NCBI GenBank assembly: GCA_014138725.1
Contig: JACJID010000005.1
Location: 1-64,000, forward strand
Source: Kutzneria viridogrisea
Lineage (GTDB): Bacteria; Actinomycetota; Actinomycetes; Mycobacteriales; Pseudonocardiaceae
Direction: 5' to 3'
DNA: 64,000 nt
The notes beneath the pieces are model-generated. The model saw nothing but the letters and a program-made list of their open reading frames with translations. It did not search any database and was not told the origin of the DNA. Made by a program: the position numbers and the translations under genes. Shown here in pieces: positions 1-7,954 of the stretch. Position 1 is the stretch's first letter. Each line of letters begins with the position of its first letter.

Positions 1-1114
1 GAGGAGCTGCTGATCTGGGACGTGCGCGCGGACACCGAGACCGAGCTGGTGATCGACCTGCCCGGCGAGGTCTCCGCCGACTGGTACACCGACGGCCGTG
101 CGCTGTTGATCGCGCACACCCACCAGTCGCGCAACACCTTGCACCGCTACGACCTCGACACCCACACTCTGTCCACTTTGCACACTCCTAACGGGACGAT
201 CGGCTCGGCGGGCACGCGGCCGGACGGCACCGTGGAGTACTCCTGGTCCAACGCGTCGCGCCCCTCGGTGGTGCGCGCGCTGTTCACCGACGGCACGGAC
301 CGCGTGGCTGCTGGAGCCGCCAGGCGAGAAGGCCCCGCACTCCGAGCCCGCTGACCGACGCCTTCGTGCCGACCACCGGCGGCGAGGTGCACGCGCTGGT
401 GGCCCGGCCCGCCGACGCGCCGGAGGGCCCGCTGCCCACGGTGTTCGCCATCCACGGCGGCCCGCACGCCGCCGACGAGGACCGGTTCTCGGCCTACCGC
501 GCGGTGTGGCTGGGACGCCGGTTTCGCCGTGGTGCACGTGAACTACCGCGGCTCCACCGGCTACGGCTCGGGTGTGGCGCGACGCCATCGAGGGCAGGCC
601 CGGGCTGACCGAGCTGGGAGGACATCGCGGCGGTGCAGGACTGGGCGGTCGCCAGCGGACTGGCCGACCCGGCCGGTGCGTGATCAACGGGGCCTCCTGG
701 GGCGGCTACCTGAGCCTGCTCGCGCTGGGCGTGCAGCCCGAGCGCTGGGCGGCCGGGGTGGCCGGGGTGCCGGTCGCCGACTACGTGTCCGCCTACGAGG
801 ACGAGATGGAACCGCTGCGTGCCTTCGACCGGGCACTGTTCGGCGGCTCCCCGCAGGACCTGCCCGAGCTGTACGAGCAGTGCTCACCCCTGACCTACGT
901 GGACCAGGTCAGGGCACCGGTGATCGTGCTGGCCGGGGAGAACGACCCGCGCTGCCCGATCAGGCAGATCGACAACTACCTGGACCGGCTGGCCGAGCGA
1001 GGTGCCCCGTACGAGGTGTACCGCTACGAGGCTGGTCACGGCTCCCTGGTGGTCGCCGAGACCATCAAGCAGACCGCGATCGAGGTGGACTTCACACGCC
1101 GGGTGCTCGGCTGA
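1..1114 (+). pseudogene. S9-family prolyl oligopeptidase, 5'-truncated by window edge and frameshifted
   Basis: Reading across frames gives a continuous S9 peptidase: end of a beta-propeller, then the alpha/beta-hydrolase part with the oxyanion-region HGGP, the nucleophile motif GASWGGY (about 690-710), the Asp motif GENDPR (about 940) and the His motif EAGHGS (about 1030), ending at TGA 1112-1114. It needs about six single-base corrections, near 307, 354, 512, 571, 617 (extra base each) and 673 (missing base), all in short G or C runs; there are no in-frame stops otherwise. Product would be a serine peptidase acting on short peptides. The indels may be true decay or sequencing error. An intact relative lies at 39779-41548. 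Confidence 0.75.
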
Positions 1115-1163
1115 GTGTGAAATACGGAGGCAACTGTCAGACCTTGGCCGTAACGTGCTGTGC

Positions 1164-1545
1164 GTGGATCGAACGGATCGGTTACACGCGCTCGTGGAGC
1201 AGTTGAGGGAGTCGACGCCGGTCCCGTGCAGTGCCCGGTCGCTGGCCAAGCGGTATGGCGTCTCGGTGCGCACGGTGCTGCGCGACATCAGCATGTTGCA
1301 ACAGGCGGGGGTGCCCATCTCCGCATCGATCGGCAGGCAGGGCGGGTACGTGCTGGAACAGGCCCGGGCCCTGCCGCCGATCACGGTGACCCAGGGGGAG
1401 GCGATCGCCGTGGTCGTGGCGCTGCGCGCGCTGCGCGACGAGAGACTCGACGGCGCGGGCCCGTGCCGCGCTGGACAAGGTGCTCGCGGTGATGCCGCGC
1501 ACCGACGTGGAACAGGCGTTGGCCGCGGGGCGCAGAGCCAGCTAG
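1164..1545 (+). pseudogene. YafY/WYL-type transcriptional regulator, N-terminal remnant
   Basis: The start of the protein is a typical DeoR-like winged helix of the WYL regulator family (RTDRLHALVEQLR, then SARSLAKRYGVSVRTVLRDI, then GGYVLE). An extra G in the GGG at about 1457 shifts the frame; in the corrected frame the hinge continues (AARAALDKVLAVMP) and stops at TAG 1543-1545. That stop is formed by the left TA-end of a miniature inverted-repeat element, so the whole WYL ligand-binding domain is missing. GTG 1155 is an alternative start. It was probably a repressor or activator of a neighbouring gene, now non-functional. Confidence 0.65.
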
Positions 1546-1578
1546 TGCGGTGTCCAGCAGCCCGCTGACACCGCACTA
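1543..1578. mobile_element. Minimal MITE remnant (two terminal repeats back to back)
   Basis: TA, then GTGCGGTGTC (1545-1554), 12 nt, GACACCGCAC (1567-1576), then TA. The arms are the same 10 bases that end the 161-bp element at 3237-3397, so this is probably an internally deleted copy. It supplies the stop codons of both the truncated WYL regulator on the + strand and the MarR gene on the - strand. Confidence 0.65.
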
Positions 1579-2058
1579 GCCGATCGCGGCCAGCAGGCGC
1601 CGCAGCAGGTCGGCCAGCTGCTCGCGGTCGGCCTCGGAGAACTCGGCGAGCGCCTCGCGCTGCACGTCGAGCCCCTTCACCACGGCTTCGTCCACAATGG
1701 ACAGACCGCGTTCGGTCAGCGTCACCAGCTGCCCGCGCCGGTCGGCCGGGTCGGGTGAGCGGCTGACCAGGCCCGCGCGCTCCAGCTTGTCCAGGCGACC
1801 GGTCATGCCGCGGTGGTCAGCATCAGCGTGGCCGAGAGGCGGCCGGGGGTCAGCCGGTACGGGTCCCCGGAGCGGCGCAACGTGGCCAGCACGTCGAACT
1901 CGCCTCGGCCGATGCCGAAACTCGGCGTAGGCCTGCTCGGCGCGTTCCCCGCCCAGCTTGGCGATGCGGAAGACGCGGCCGAACACGGCCATCGGCAGCG
2001 TGGCCAGTTCGGGGCGCTCGACGGCCCACTGGGCGATGATCCGGTCCACGTCGTCCAT
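1576..2058 (-). pseudogene. MarR-family regulator with two compensating frameshifts
   Basis: ATG at 2058 begins MDDVDRIIAQWAVERPELA. The frame changes near 1919 (extra base) and returns near 1808 (missing base); between them the other frame reads GRGEFDVLATLRRSGDPYRL, the normal MarR wing and recognition region, after which MTGRLDKLERAGLVSR and DRRGQLVTLTERG follow in the first frame. Corrected length is about 160 residues, normal for MarR dimeric winged-helix regulators. The stop TAG uses the TA flank of the MITE remnant. It could be a sequence error rather than decay, as the family motifs are intact. Confidence 0.65.
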
Positions 2059-2101
2059 GGCCGGATCATCGCACGGGGGTGAGTAGCTTGCGGGCAAGCT
2101 A

Positions 2102-3234
2102 GTGTCGTGCGCCGGAAATCCGCCACATAAGTCTAGTCTGGGTTGATGGCGCGGATTGGACGTCCTCCTGCTGAGGTGACGTTGACCGAGCAGGAGCGGG
2201 TAACGCTGGAACGGTGGGCGCGGCGGGCGAAGTCGTCGCAGGTGCTGGCACAGCGGTGCAGGATTGTGCTGGCGTGCGCGGACGGCCTGCCAGGCAAGCA
2301 GATCGCCGAGGATCTTCGGGTTCACCCGTCGACGGTGACCAAGTGGCGCAGGCGATTTCTCCAGCATCGGCTGGAGGGCCTGGTCGATGAGGAACGGCCG
2401 GGCCGTCCGCCGTCGATCACGGTGGACCAGGTCGAAGAGGTGATCGTGGCGACTCTGGAGGAGACCCCGCGCAACGCCACACACTGGTCTCGGGCGTCGA
2501 TGGCGGAGAAGTCCGGGCTGAGCAAGTCGACCATCGGCCGGATCTGGCGCGATTTCGGGCTCAAACCCCACCGTGCCGAGACCTTCAAGCTCTCGACCGA
2601 TCCATTGTTCGTGGAGAAGGTCGTCGATGTCGTTGGCCTATACCACAATCCGCCCGAGCGGGCGGTGGTGCTGTGCGTGGACGAGAAGAGTCAGATCCAG
2701 GCACTGGACCGCTCCCAGCCGGTGCTGCCGATGATGCCGGGTATGCCTGAGCGGCGCACACATGACTACGCCCGCAATGGCATCACCAGCCTGTTCGCCG
2801 CGTTCGACGTCGCCGATGGCACGGTGATCGCCGAGTTGCATCGTCAGCACCGGGCCGCCGAGTTCAAGAAGTTCCTCATCACGATCGACAAGACGGTCCC
2901 GGCGGAGCTGGCCGTCCACCTGGTCTGTGACAACTACGGCACTCACAAGACCCCGGCGATCAAGGCCTGGCTGGCCAAGCACCCCAGGTTCCGCATGCAC
3001 TTCACCCCGACCGGATCATCGTGGATCAACCAGGTCGAACGCTGGTTCGGCTTTCTCAGCGACCAGAAGATCACCCGAGGTACCCACCGCAGCGTCCAAG
3101 CGCTGGAGAAGGACATCCGCGTCTGGATCGCTGACTGGAACACCCATCCACGGCCGTTCATCTGGACCAAGACCGCCGAAGAGATCCTCGAGTCACTCGC
3201 CCGATTTTGTAGGCGGATTTCCGGCGCAGGACAC
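2102..3234 (+). mobile_element. IS630-family insertion sequence, complete, TA target duplication
   Basis: A 1133-bp element with 23-bp terminal inverted repeats (2102-2124 and 3212-3234, 22 of 23 matching, core GCGCCGGAAATCCGCC), flanked by TA at 2100-2101 and 3235-3236, as expected for IS630/Tc1-mariner elements. Its right-hand TA is also the left TA of the MITE at 3237-3397, so the IS inserted exactly at that MITE boundary. It holds a single intact transposase gene and may be active. Confidence 0.9.
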
Positions 3235-3237
3235 TAG
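2146..3237 (+). CDS. IS630-family DDE transposase
   Basis: About 363 residues. The N-terminal third holds helix-turn-helix DNA-binding domains ([24 protein letters not shown]). The DDE catalytic domain shows the three acidic residues in [22 protein letters not shown] and [15 protein letters not shown] 2143 just before ATG 2146 is an alternative start. The reading frame runs through the right inverted repeat, and its stop codon TAG (3235-3237) is made from the duplicated target TA plus the next base, so termination depends on the insertion site. The frame is intact, unlike the genes just upstream. Confidence 0.92.
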   Translation: MARIGRPPAEVTLTEQERVTLERWARRAKSSQVLAQRCRIVLACADGLPGKQIAEDLRVHPSTVTKWRRRFLQHRLEGLVDEERPGRPPSITVDQVEEVIVATLEETPRNATHWSRASMAEKSGLSKSTIGRIWRDFGLKPHRAETFKLSTDPLFVEKVVDVVGLYHNPPERAVVLCVDEKSQIQALDRSQPVLPMMPGMPERRTHDYARNGITSLFAAFDVADGTVIAELHRQHRAAEFKKFLITIDKTVPAELAVHLVCDNYGTHKTPAIKAWLAKHPRFRMHFTPTGSSWINQVERWFGFLSDQKITRGTHRSVQALEKDIRVWIADWNTHPRPFIWTKTAEEILESLARFCRRISGAGH

Positions 3238-3397
3238 TGCGGTGTCCGGCAACCCTCGCCGGTCCTTCCGCGCCCAGGCGGCGCCTCGCCGCACCGCCCC
3301 CGCGCCCCCATACAACCAGTATGAAGACGCGGGGCCGGCACGCCGATCCACCCACCTGGATCGCGAAATCACCCGACGAGGGTCTTGGACACCGCAC
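3237..3397. mobile_element. 161-bp MITE with TA flanks
   Basis: Terminal repeats begin GTGCGGTGTCC at the left and end GGACACCGCAC at the right, with further matching blocks inside (CCCTCG near the left, CGAGGG near the right). TA flanks lie at 3235-3236 and 3398-3399. There is no coding capacity; an internal small palindrome CATAC-N5-GTATG lies near 3309-3323. It is probably mobilised by a Tc1/IS630-type transposase, though its ends differ from those of the adjacent IS. It ends 4 bp before the ohr stop codon. Confidence 0.7.
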
Positions 3398-3401
3398 TAC
3401 C

Positions 3402-3824
3402 TCACACAGTGGCCTCCAGGGCGACCTCGATGTTGCCGCGGGTGGCGTTGGAGTACGGGCAGATCTGGTGCGCACCGGCGACCAGCTGGTCGGCCTGGCC
3501 CTGCTCCAGGCCCGGCAGGTGTGCGGACAGCGCCACCGACAGCTGGAAGCCACCGCCGTCCACCGAGTGCAGGTTGACCTTGGCGTTGATCGAGGTCTCG
3601 CCCAGCTTCACCGACTGCTGGCGGGCCACCACCTGCAACGCGCTGTGGAAACAGGCCGCGTAGCCCGCCGCGAACAGCTGCTCGGGGTTGGTCTTGTCGC
3701 CGCCGGGGCCGCCCAGCTCCTTCGGCACGGCCAGGACCTCGTCGATGACCCCGTCGGAGGAGCGGACCTCCCCGTTGCGGCCTTCCCCGACGGCTACGGC
3801 CTCCGCGGTGTACAGCACTGACAT
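3402..3824 (-). CDS. ohr: Organic hydroperoxide resistance protein (Ohr/OsmC family)
   Basis: A thiol peroxidase that reduces organic and fatty-acid hydroperoxides in the cytoplasm. It is 140 residues, the usual Ohr length. Both catalytic cysteines are visible, in AGYAACFHSAL and QICPYSNATRGNIEV, and NPEQLFAAGYAACF is the family signature. ATG 3824 is chosen because AGGAG lies 8-12 bases upstream and the protein starts with the typical MSVLYTAEA; longer readings to 3905 lack support. No OhrR gene is adjacent, but the MarR remnant at 1576-2058, beyond the IS, could once have been its regulator (inference). Confidence 0.92.
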   Translation of the reverse strand: MSVLYTAEAVAVGEGRNGEVRSSDGVIDEVLAVPKELGGPGGDKTNPEQLFAAGYAACFHSALQVVARQQSVKLGETSINAKVNLHSVDGGGFQLSVALSAHLPGLEQGQADQLVAGAHQICPYSNATRGNIEVALEATV

Positions 3825-3923
3825 GGCGTTGCTCCTCTTCGAGCGAGTACGGGGTGCAGGCCCCAGCCTGCTGCCCCGTGCAACGCCACGCACCTCGAGA
3901 TCCACTCCCGCTGGTGACAGACC

Positions 3924-4475
3924 TCACCGGGTGGCGAACTCGACCACCTGCCTGCCGATCGTGCGCAGCGACTCGGCGACCTGCTCCTCGCTGCACCCGC
4001 CCTCGGCGTCGAAGCGCACCTGCACGGTGTTGATCGCCGAGCCCAGCGGGGTCGGCCAGCCGCGCAGCGCGTGCACGATGGCCCGCAGCGCGCTCAGCGT
4101 GGTCACGCTGGCCTGCCAGCCCGCGGCCGTGGTCGCGCAGCCAACGGCCCTGCCGTCCAGGTAGGGCCGCACGTCGGTGCGCAGGTCCTCCACGTAGTCC
4201 AGGGCGTTCTTCACCAGCCCGGACAGGGAGCCGTGGTAGCCCGGCGACACGAGCACCACCCCGTCGGCCTCGCGCAGCAGGTCCACCAGCCGCTTGGCCG
4301 CCTCCGGCCGCTCGGACTCGGACGGGTCGTAGAAGGGCAGCACCAGGTCGGCGCCGGTCAGCGCGGTGACCGTGGCCCCGGCTTCCCGCGCACCCGAGAG
4401 CGCCACCTTCAGCGCGAGCTCGGACTGCGAGCCGGGCCGCAGCGACCCGCCGATGCCAACCACCCTGACCGTCAT
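3924..4475 (-). CDS. NADPH-dependent FMN reductase (flavodoxin-like)
   Basis: A 183-residue flavodoxin-fold protein. The N-terminus VRVVGIGGSLRPGSQSE is the phosphate-binding loop for FMN, and VLVSPGYHGSLSGLVKNALDY is the second flavin-binding and dimerisation motif of this family (SsuE/MsuE/ArsH-like). ATG 4475 follows a GGAGG at good spacing. It may supply reduced flavin or act as a quinone/azo reductase; the sequence does not tell which. It sits 99 bp upstream of ohr on the same strand, so shared transcription is possible. Confidence 0.85.
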   Translation of the reverse strand: MTVRVVGIGGSLRPGSQSELALKVALSGAREAGATVTALTGADLVLPFYDPSESERPEAAKRLVDLLREADGVVLVSPGYHGSLSGLVKNALDYVEDLRTDVRPYLDGRAVGCATTAAGWQASVTTLSALRAIVHALRGWPTPLGSAINTVQVRFDAEGGCSEEQVAESLRTIGRQVVEFATR

Positions 4476-4603
4476 GACAGGCGATCCTCCCACCTCGTCC
4501 GCCGCTGTCGAGGGCGAACCGCGTGCTGTGCCCGGTAACCAGGCCGTACTGCCCGCGGGAACTGGTCCGATCGGGGCAGGGCCAGGCTACGACCTCGACC
4601 TAA

Positions 4604-4663
4604 CTGGAGGTCAACTCCAGCCTCGCCACGGGCATTACAGCGGGGTAACCTACCGACGGTAGG
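4604..4663. promoter_or_regulatory. Two palindromes upstream of the esterase gene
   Basis: CTGGAG-N5-CTCCAG (4604-4620) and CCTACCGACGGTAGG (4649-4663, perfect 7-bp arms around one base). They lie in the divergent space between the FMN reductase and the esterase and look like operator half-sites for a dimeric regulator. No regulator gene is adjacent. Confidence 0.4.
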
Positions 4664-4684
4664 TCGGGCGAGCGGAGGTCGCGG

Positions 4685-5815
4685 ATGGCTGGGCTGGGCG
4701 ATTCGATCCCGATGCGGTGGCAGGCGAAGGTCGTGCGGGGGCTGTTCGCCCTGCCGCGGCCGGTGCGCAGACTGCTCGCGGGCAAGCCGGTCTGGCTGGA
4801 CGGCCAGCAGCTCGACCTCGACGCCCAGTTGCTGCTCAAGTTGCAGAAGCTCAGCGGCACCGAGCTGCTCAACAGCACCTCGGCCGCGCGGGCCCGTGCC
4901 TCGCTGGACGCCAGCCGCGAACTGGTCTCCGGCGAGCCGATCCAGCCCGTGGACGCCCGTGACCTGCTGATCCCCAGCCCCGAAGGTGACATCCGCGCCC
5001 GGTTGTACCGGCCCGCCCGGCTGCCGGAGGGCTCGCCGCTGCTGATCTACTTCCACGGCGGCGGCTTCGCCATCGGCAGCGTGGACAGCCACGACAACCT
5101 GTGCCGCTTCCTGGCCAAGCACTCCGGGGTCCGGGTGCTCTCGGTGGACTACCGGCTCGCGCCCGAGGCCCCGTTCCCGGCTGCCGTCGAGGACTGCCTG
5201 ACCGCGTTCAAGTGGGCCGTTGCCGAGGCCGACTCGCTGGGCATCGACCCGAAGATGATCGCGCTCGGCGGGGACAGCGCGGGCGGCAACCTGGCCATCG
5301 TCACCGCCCAGCAGGCCACCAGCGGGGCCCGGCCGATCTTCGTGCTGGCCTTCTACCCCACCGTGGACGCCACCGCGGACACGGCCTCGCGCAAGCTGTT
5401 CGGCGAGGGCTTCTTCCTCACCGGCAAGGCGATGGACTGGTTCATGGAGCAGTACGCGCCGGACCCGGACACCCGCACCGACCCGCGCATGTCCCCGCTG
5501 CTGGCCGGGGACCTGAGCGGGCTGCCGCCGATGTACCTGGCCACCGCCGGGTTCGACCCGCTGCGCGACGAGGGCGAGCAGTTCGCCCAGCGCGTGGCCG
5601 AGGCGGGCGTGCCGGTGGTGCTGCGCCGCCACGAGGGGCTGATCCACGGCTACGCCAGCATGACCGGGATCGGCCAGGGCTTCCGCGACGCCGTGTTCGA
5701 GGCCGCGGGCGCGCTGCGCACCGGGCTGGCGATCGGCCGCAACGGCCGTCCGCGCCGCAAGAGCGTGGACCCGGCCGAACTGCACGACTACCCGGTGGGC
5801 AACTGGCTGACCTGA
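4685..5815 (+). CDS. Alpha/beta hydrolase, hormone-sensitive-lipase family esterase
   Basis: A 376-residue esterase/lipase of the HSL (GDSAG) family, hydrolysing short- to medium-chain esters. The oxyanion-hole motif YFHGGGFAIGS (about residues 120-130), nucleophile GGDSAGGNLA (about 198), Asp in TAGFDPLRDEG and catalytic His in GLIHGYASM are all present. There is no signal peptide, so it is probably cytosolic. GGAGG precedes ATG by 8 bases. It is convergent with katA across a strong shared terminator. The natural substrate is unknown. Confidence 0.88.
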   Translation: MAGLGDSIPMRWQAKVVRGLFALPRPVRRLLAGKPVWLDGQQLDLDAQLLLKLQKLSGTELLNSTSAARARASLDASRELVSGEPIQPVDARDLLIPSPEGDIRARLYRPARLPEGSPLLIYFHGGGFAIGSVDSHDNLCRFLAKHSGVRVLSVDYRLAPEAPFPAAVEDCLTAFKWAVAEADSLGIDPKMIALGGDSAGGNLAIVTAQQATSGARPIFVLAFYPTVDATADTASRKLFGEGFFLTGKAMDWFMEQYAPDPDTRTDPRMSPLLAGDLSGLPPMYLATAGFDPLRDEGEQFAQRVAEAGVPVVLRRHEGLIHGYASMTGIGQGFRDAVFEAAGALRTGLAIGRNGRPRRKSVDPAELHDYPVGNWLT

Positions 5816-5856
5816 CCTACCCTCAGGTTGTACCGGAACGTCCGACACGCAGTACC

Positions 5857-5899
5857 GGAAGCGCCGACACGCGGGGAAACCGTGCGTGTCGGCGCTTCC
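5857..5899. terminator. Bidirectional terminator between esterase and catalase
   Basis: Perfect 16-bp arms GGAAGCGCCGACACGC (5857-5872) and GCGTGTCGGCGCTTCC (5884-5899), lying between two convergent genes. A partial second copy of the left arm (5833-5850) precedes it. Confidence 0.8.
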
Positions 5900-5918
5900 T
5901 GTGGTGGGAGCGCTCAGA

Positions 5919-7367
5919 TCAGCTCGGGTTGACCTTGTCGGCGATGCGGTCGCCCAGGTCCTTGTCCACGTTGCGCCAGTACTCCAGCGCGCGCTCCAAC
6001 ACGGGCTTGCTCACCCCGTTGGACAGGTGCCCGGCCACGTTGCCGACCAGGCGGGTGCGCTGGTCATCGTTGAGCACCGAGCGCACGAGGGTGCCCGGCT
6101 GGCCGAAGTCGTCGTCCTCGGAGTGCAGGGCGTAGGCCGTGCGCAGCACCTCACCGGTCGCGCCGTAGGCGGACGCGGTCTCGCCCGCGAGTTCGGCGTC
6201 GGCGTGCGGGCCGCCGTAGGAGTTCGGCGCGTACACCGGGTCCGCCGGGTTGCTGTACCGCATCGCGCCGTCCTTGGCGTAGGAGTTCACGGGCGACTTG
6301 GGGGCGTTGACCGGCAGCTGGGCGTAGTTCGGGCCGATCCGGTAGCGGTGCGCGTCCGGGTAGGCGAACAGCCTGCCCAGCAGCATCTTGTCCGGGGACG
6401 GGCCGATGCCGGGCACCAGGTTCGCGGGCTCGAACGCGGACTGCTCGATCTGCGCGAAGTAGTTGTCCGGGTTGCGGTCCAGCCGCAGCGTGCCGACCTT
6501 GATCAGCGGGTAGTCCCCGTGCGGCCACACCTTGGTCAGGTCGAACGGGTTGAACCGGTAGTCCGCCGCGTCGTCGTGCGGCATGACCTGCACGTACAGC
6601 GTCCAGCTCGGGTGGTCGCCCTTCTTGATGCTGTTGTAAAGGTCGCGGATGTGGTGGTCCCCGTCCTCACCGGCGAGCCGGTCGGCGTCGGCCTGGGTGA
6701 GGAAGTCGATGCCCTGGTCGGTCTTGAAGTGGTACTTGACCCAGAACTTCTCCCCGCCCGCGTTCTGCCACAGGTAGGTGTGCGAGCCGTAGCCGTTCAT
6801 GTGGCGCCAACTGCTCGGGATGCCCCGGTCGCCCATCAGCCAGGTCACCTGGTGCGCCGTCTCCGGGCGCAGGGTCCAGAAGTCCCACTGCATGTCGTGG
6901 TCGCGCAGGTGGTTGTCGGCGCGGCGCTTCTGCGAGCGGATGAAGTCCGGGAACTTGATCGGGTCGCGGATGAAGAACACCGGGGTGTTGTTGCCGACGA
7001 GGTCGTAGTTGCCCTGCGTGGTGTAGAACTTCAGCGCGAAACCGCGCGGGTCGCGCCAGGTGTCCGGGGAGCCGAGCTCACCGGCGACCGTGGAGAACCG
7101 CAGCAGGGTCTCGGTCCTGGTGCCCGGCTGGAACACCGCGGCCTTGGTGAACCCGCTGACGTCCTCGGTCACCTCGAAGGTGCCGAACGCGCCACCCCCC
7201 TTGGCGTGCACCACCCGCTCGGGCACGCGCTCGCGGTTGAACTGCGCGTTCTTCTCGATCAGGTAGTGGTCCTGGAGCAGGATCGGTCCGTTGGGCCCCA
7301 ACGTCAACGAGTCGTTGTCGCTGGCGACCGGGATGCCCACGTTGTTGGTGGTGTACCGCTGGGTCAC
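5919..7367 (-). CDS. katA: Monofunctional heme catalase (clade 3 type)
   Basis: 482 residues; converts hydrogen peroxide to water and oxygen. The distal His is in [13 protein letters not shown], the active-site Asn in [11 protein letters not shown] and the proximal heme-ligand Tyr in [16 protein letters not shown] 7367 is chosen because AGGAGG lies 7 bases upstream and the start overlaps the furA stop by 4 nt (GTGA), which indicates translational coupling. The furA-katA pair is a standard peroxide-responsive unit in actinobacteria, controlled by the regulator at its own promoter. Confidence 0.95.
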   Translation of the reverse strand: MTQRYTTNNVGIPVASDNDSLTLGPNGPILLQDHYLIEKNAQFNRERVPERVVHAKGGGAFGTFEVTEDVSGFTKAAVFQPGTRTETLLRFSTVAGELGSPDTWRDPRGFALKFYTTQGNYDLVGNNTPVFFIRDPIKFPDFIRSQKRRADNHLRDHDMQWDFWTLRPETAHQVTWLMGDRGIPSSWRHMNGYGSHTYLWQNAGGEKFWVKYHFKTDQGIDFLTQADADRLAGEDGDHHIRDLYNSIKKGDHPSWTLYVQVMPHDDAADYRFNPFDLTKVWPHGDYPLIKVGTLRLDRNPDNYFAQIEQSAFEPANLVPGIGPSPDKMLLGRLFAYPDAHRYRIGPNYAQLPVNAPKSPVNSYAKDGAMRYSNPADPVYAPNSYGGPHADAELAGETASAYGATGEVLRTAYALHSEDDDFGQPGTLVRSVLNDDQRTRLVGNVAGHLSNGVSKPVLERALEYWRNVDKDLGDRIADKVNPS

Positions 7368-7840
7368 GCTCTTCCCTCCTCGTGGTGGTGGGCTGCCGTG
7401 GTGGGGGAGGCCACCAGGCAGTCGGGGCACAGCCCCCAGAAGACGACTTCGGCCTCGTCGACCGCGAAACCCTTGCCATCAGAGGGTTCCAGGCACGGCG
7501 CCGCGCCCACGGCGCAGTCGACGTCCTCGGTGCGACCGCAACGGCGGCACACGAGGTGGTGGTGGTTGTCACCGGTGCGCGTCTCGAACCGGGCCGGGTG
7601 CCCGGCGGGCTCGATCCTGCGCACCAGCTCCGCCCGCGCGCAGGCGCCGAGCACGTCGTACACCGCCTGCGTGGACACCGAGCCGAGTTGGCCGCGCACC
7701 CCGGTGGCCACCTGGTCGGCCGTGGCGTGCGGGTGCTCCGCCAGCCATTCGAGCACCGCCAGCCGTGGTGCGGTCACCCGCAGCCCCGCCTGCCTGAGGC
7801 GCTGCCGCAGCGTGTCCGGTACCGAAGCGTCGGGTGTCAT
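7364..7840 (-). CDS. furA: Fur-family peroxide-sensing repressor (FurA/CatR)
   Basis: 158 residues: an N-terminal winged helix ([20 protein letters not shown]) and a C-terminal metal and dimerisation domain with [17 protein letters not shown] and, near the end, GLCPDCLV, giving the two CxxC structural zinc sites. Family members repress the catalase gene and themselves until metal-catalysed oxidation releases the DNA. It is the first gene of a two-gene operon with katA. A FurA-box-like sequence lies 22 bases upstream of ATG 7840. Confidence 0.93.
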   Translation of the reverse strand: MTPDASVPDTLRQRLRQAGLRVTAPRLAVLEWLAEHPHATADQVATGVRGQLGSVSTQAVYDVLGACARAELVRRIEPAGHPARFETRTGDNHHHLVCRRCGRTEDVDCAVGAAPCLEPSDGKGFAVDEAEVVFWGLCPDCLVASPTTAAHHHEEGRA

Positions 7841-7861
7841 GGCCCCACCAGCACACCACGT

Positions 7862-7880
7862 AATCTGGAATGAGTCAAGA
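7862..7880 (-). promoter_or_regulatory. FurA-box-like operator and -35 region of furA
   Basis: Read on the - strand the site is CTTGACTCATTCCAGATTA. It closely resembles the operator described upstream of mycobacterial furA (CTTGACTnATTCCAGA) and includes a TTGACT -35. Autoregulation of furA-katA is the likely role. Confidence 0.65.
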
Positions 7881-7954
7881 AAACGATCGGGTCCGATTTG
7901 TCCCCCGATGGAAATGGGTTGCGTGACCGAGGGTGCTCGCGGTCACATCACCGG

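Noticed and set aside
3237-3397. The MITE as a derivative of the adjacent IS630 element
   Set aside because: The terminal repeats share only part of their bases (GTGCGGTGTCC versus GTGTCGTGCGCC), so common origin is not supported.
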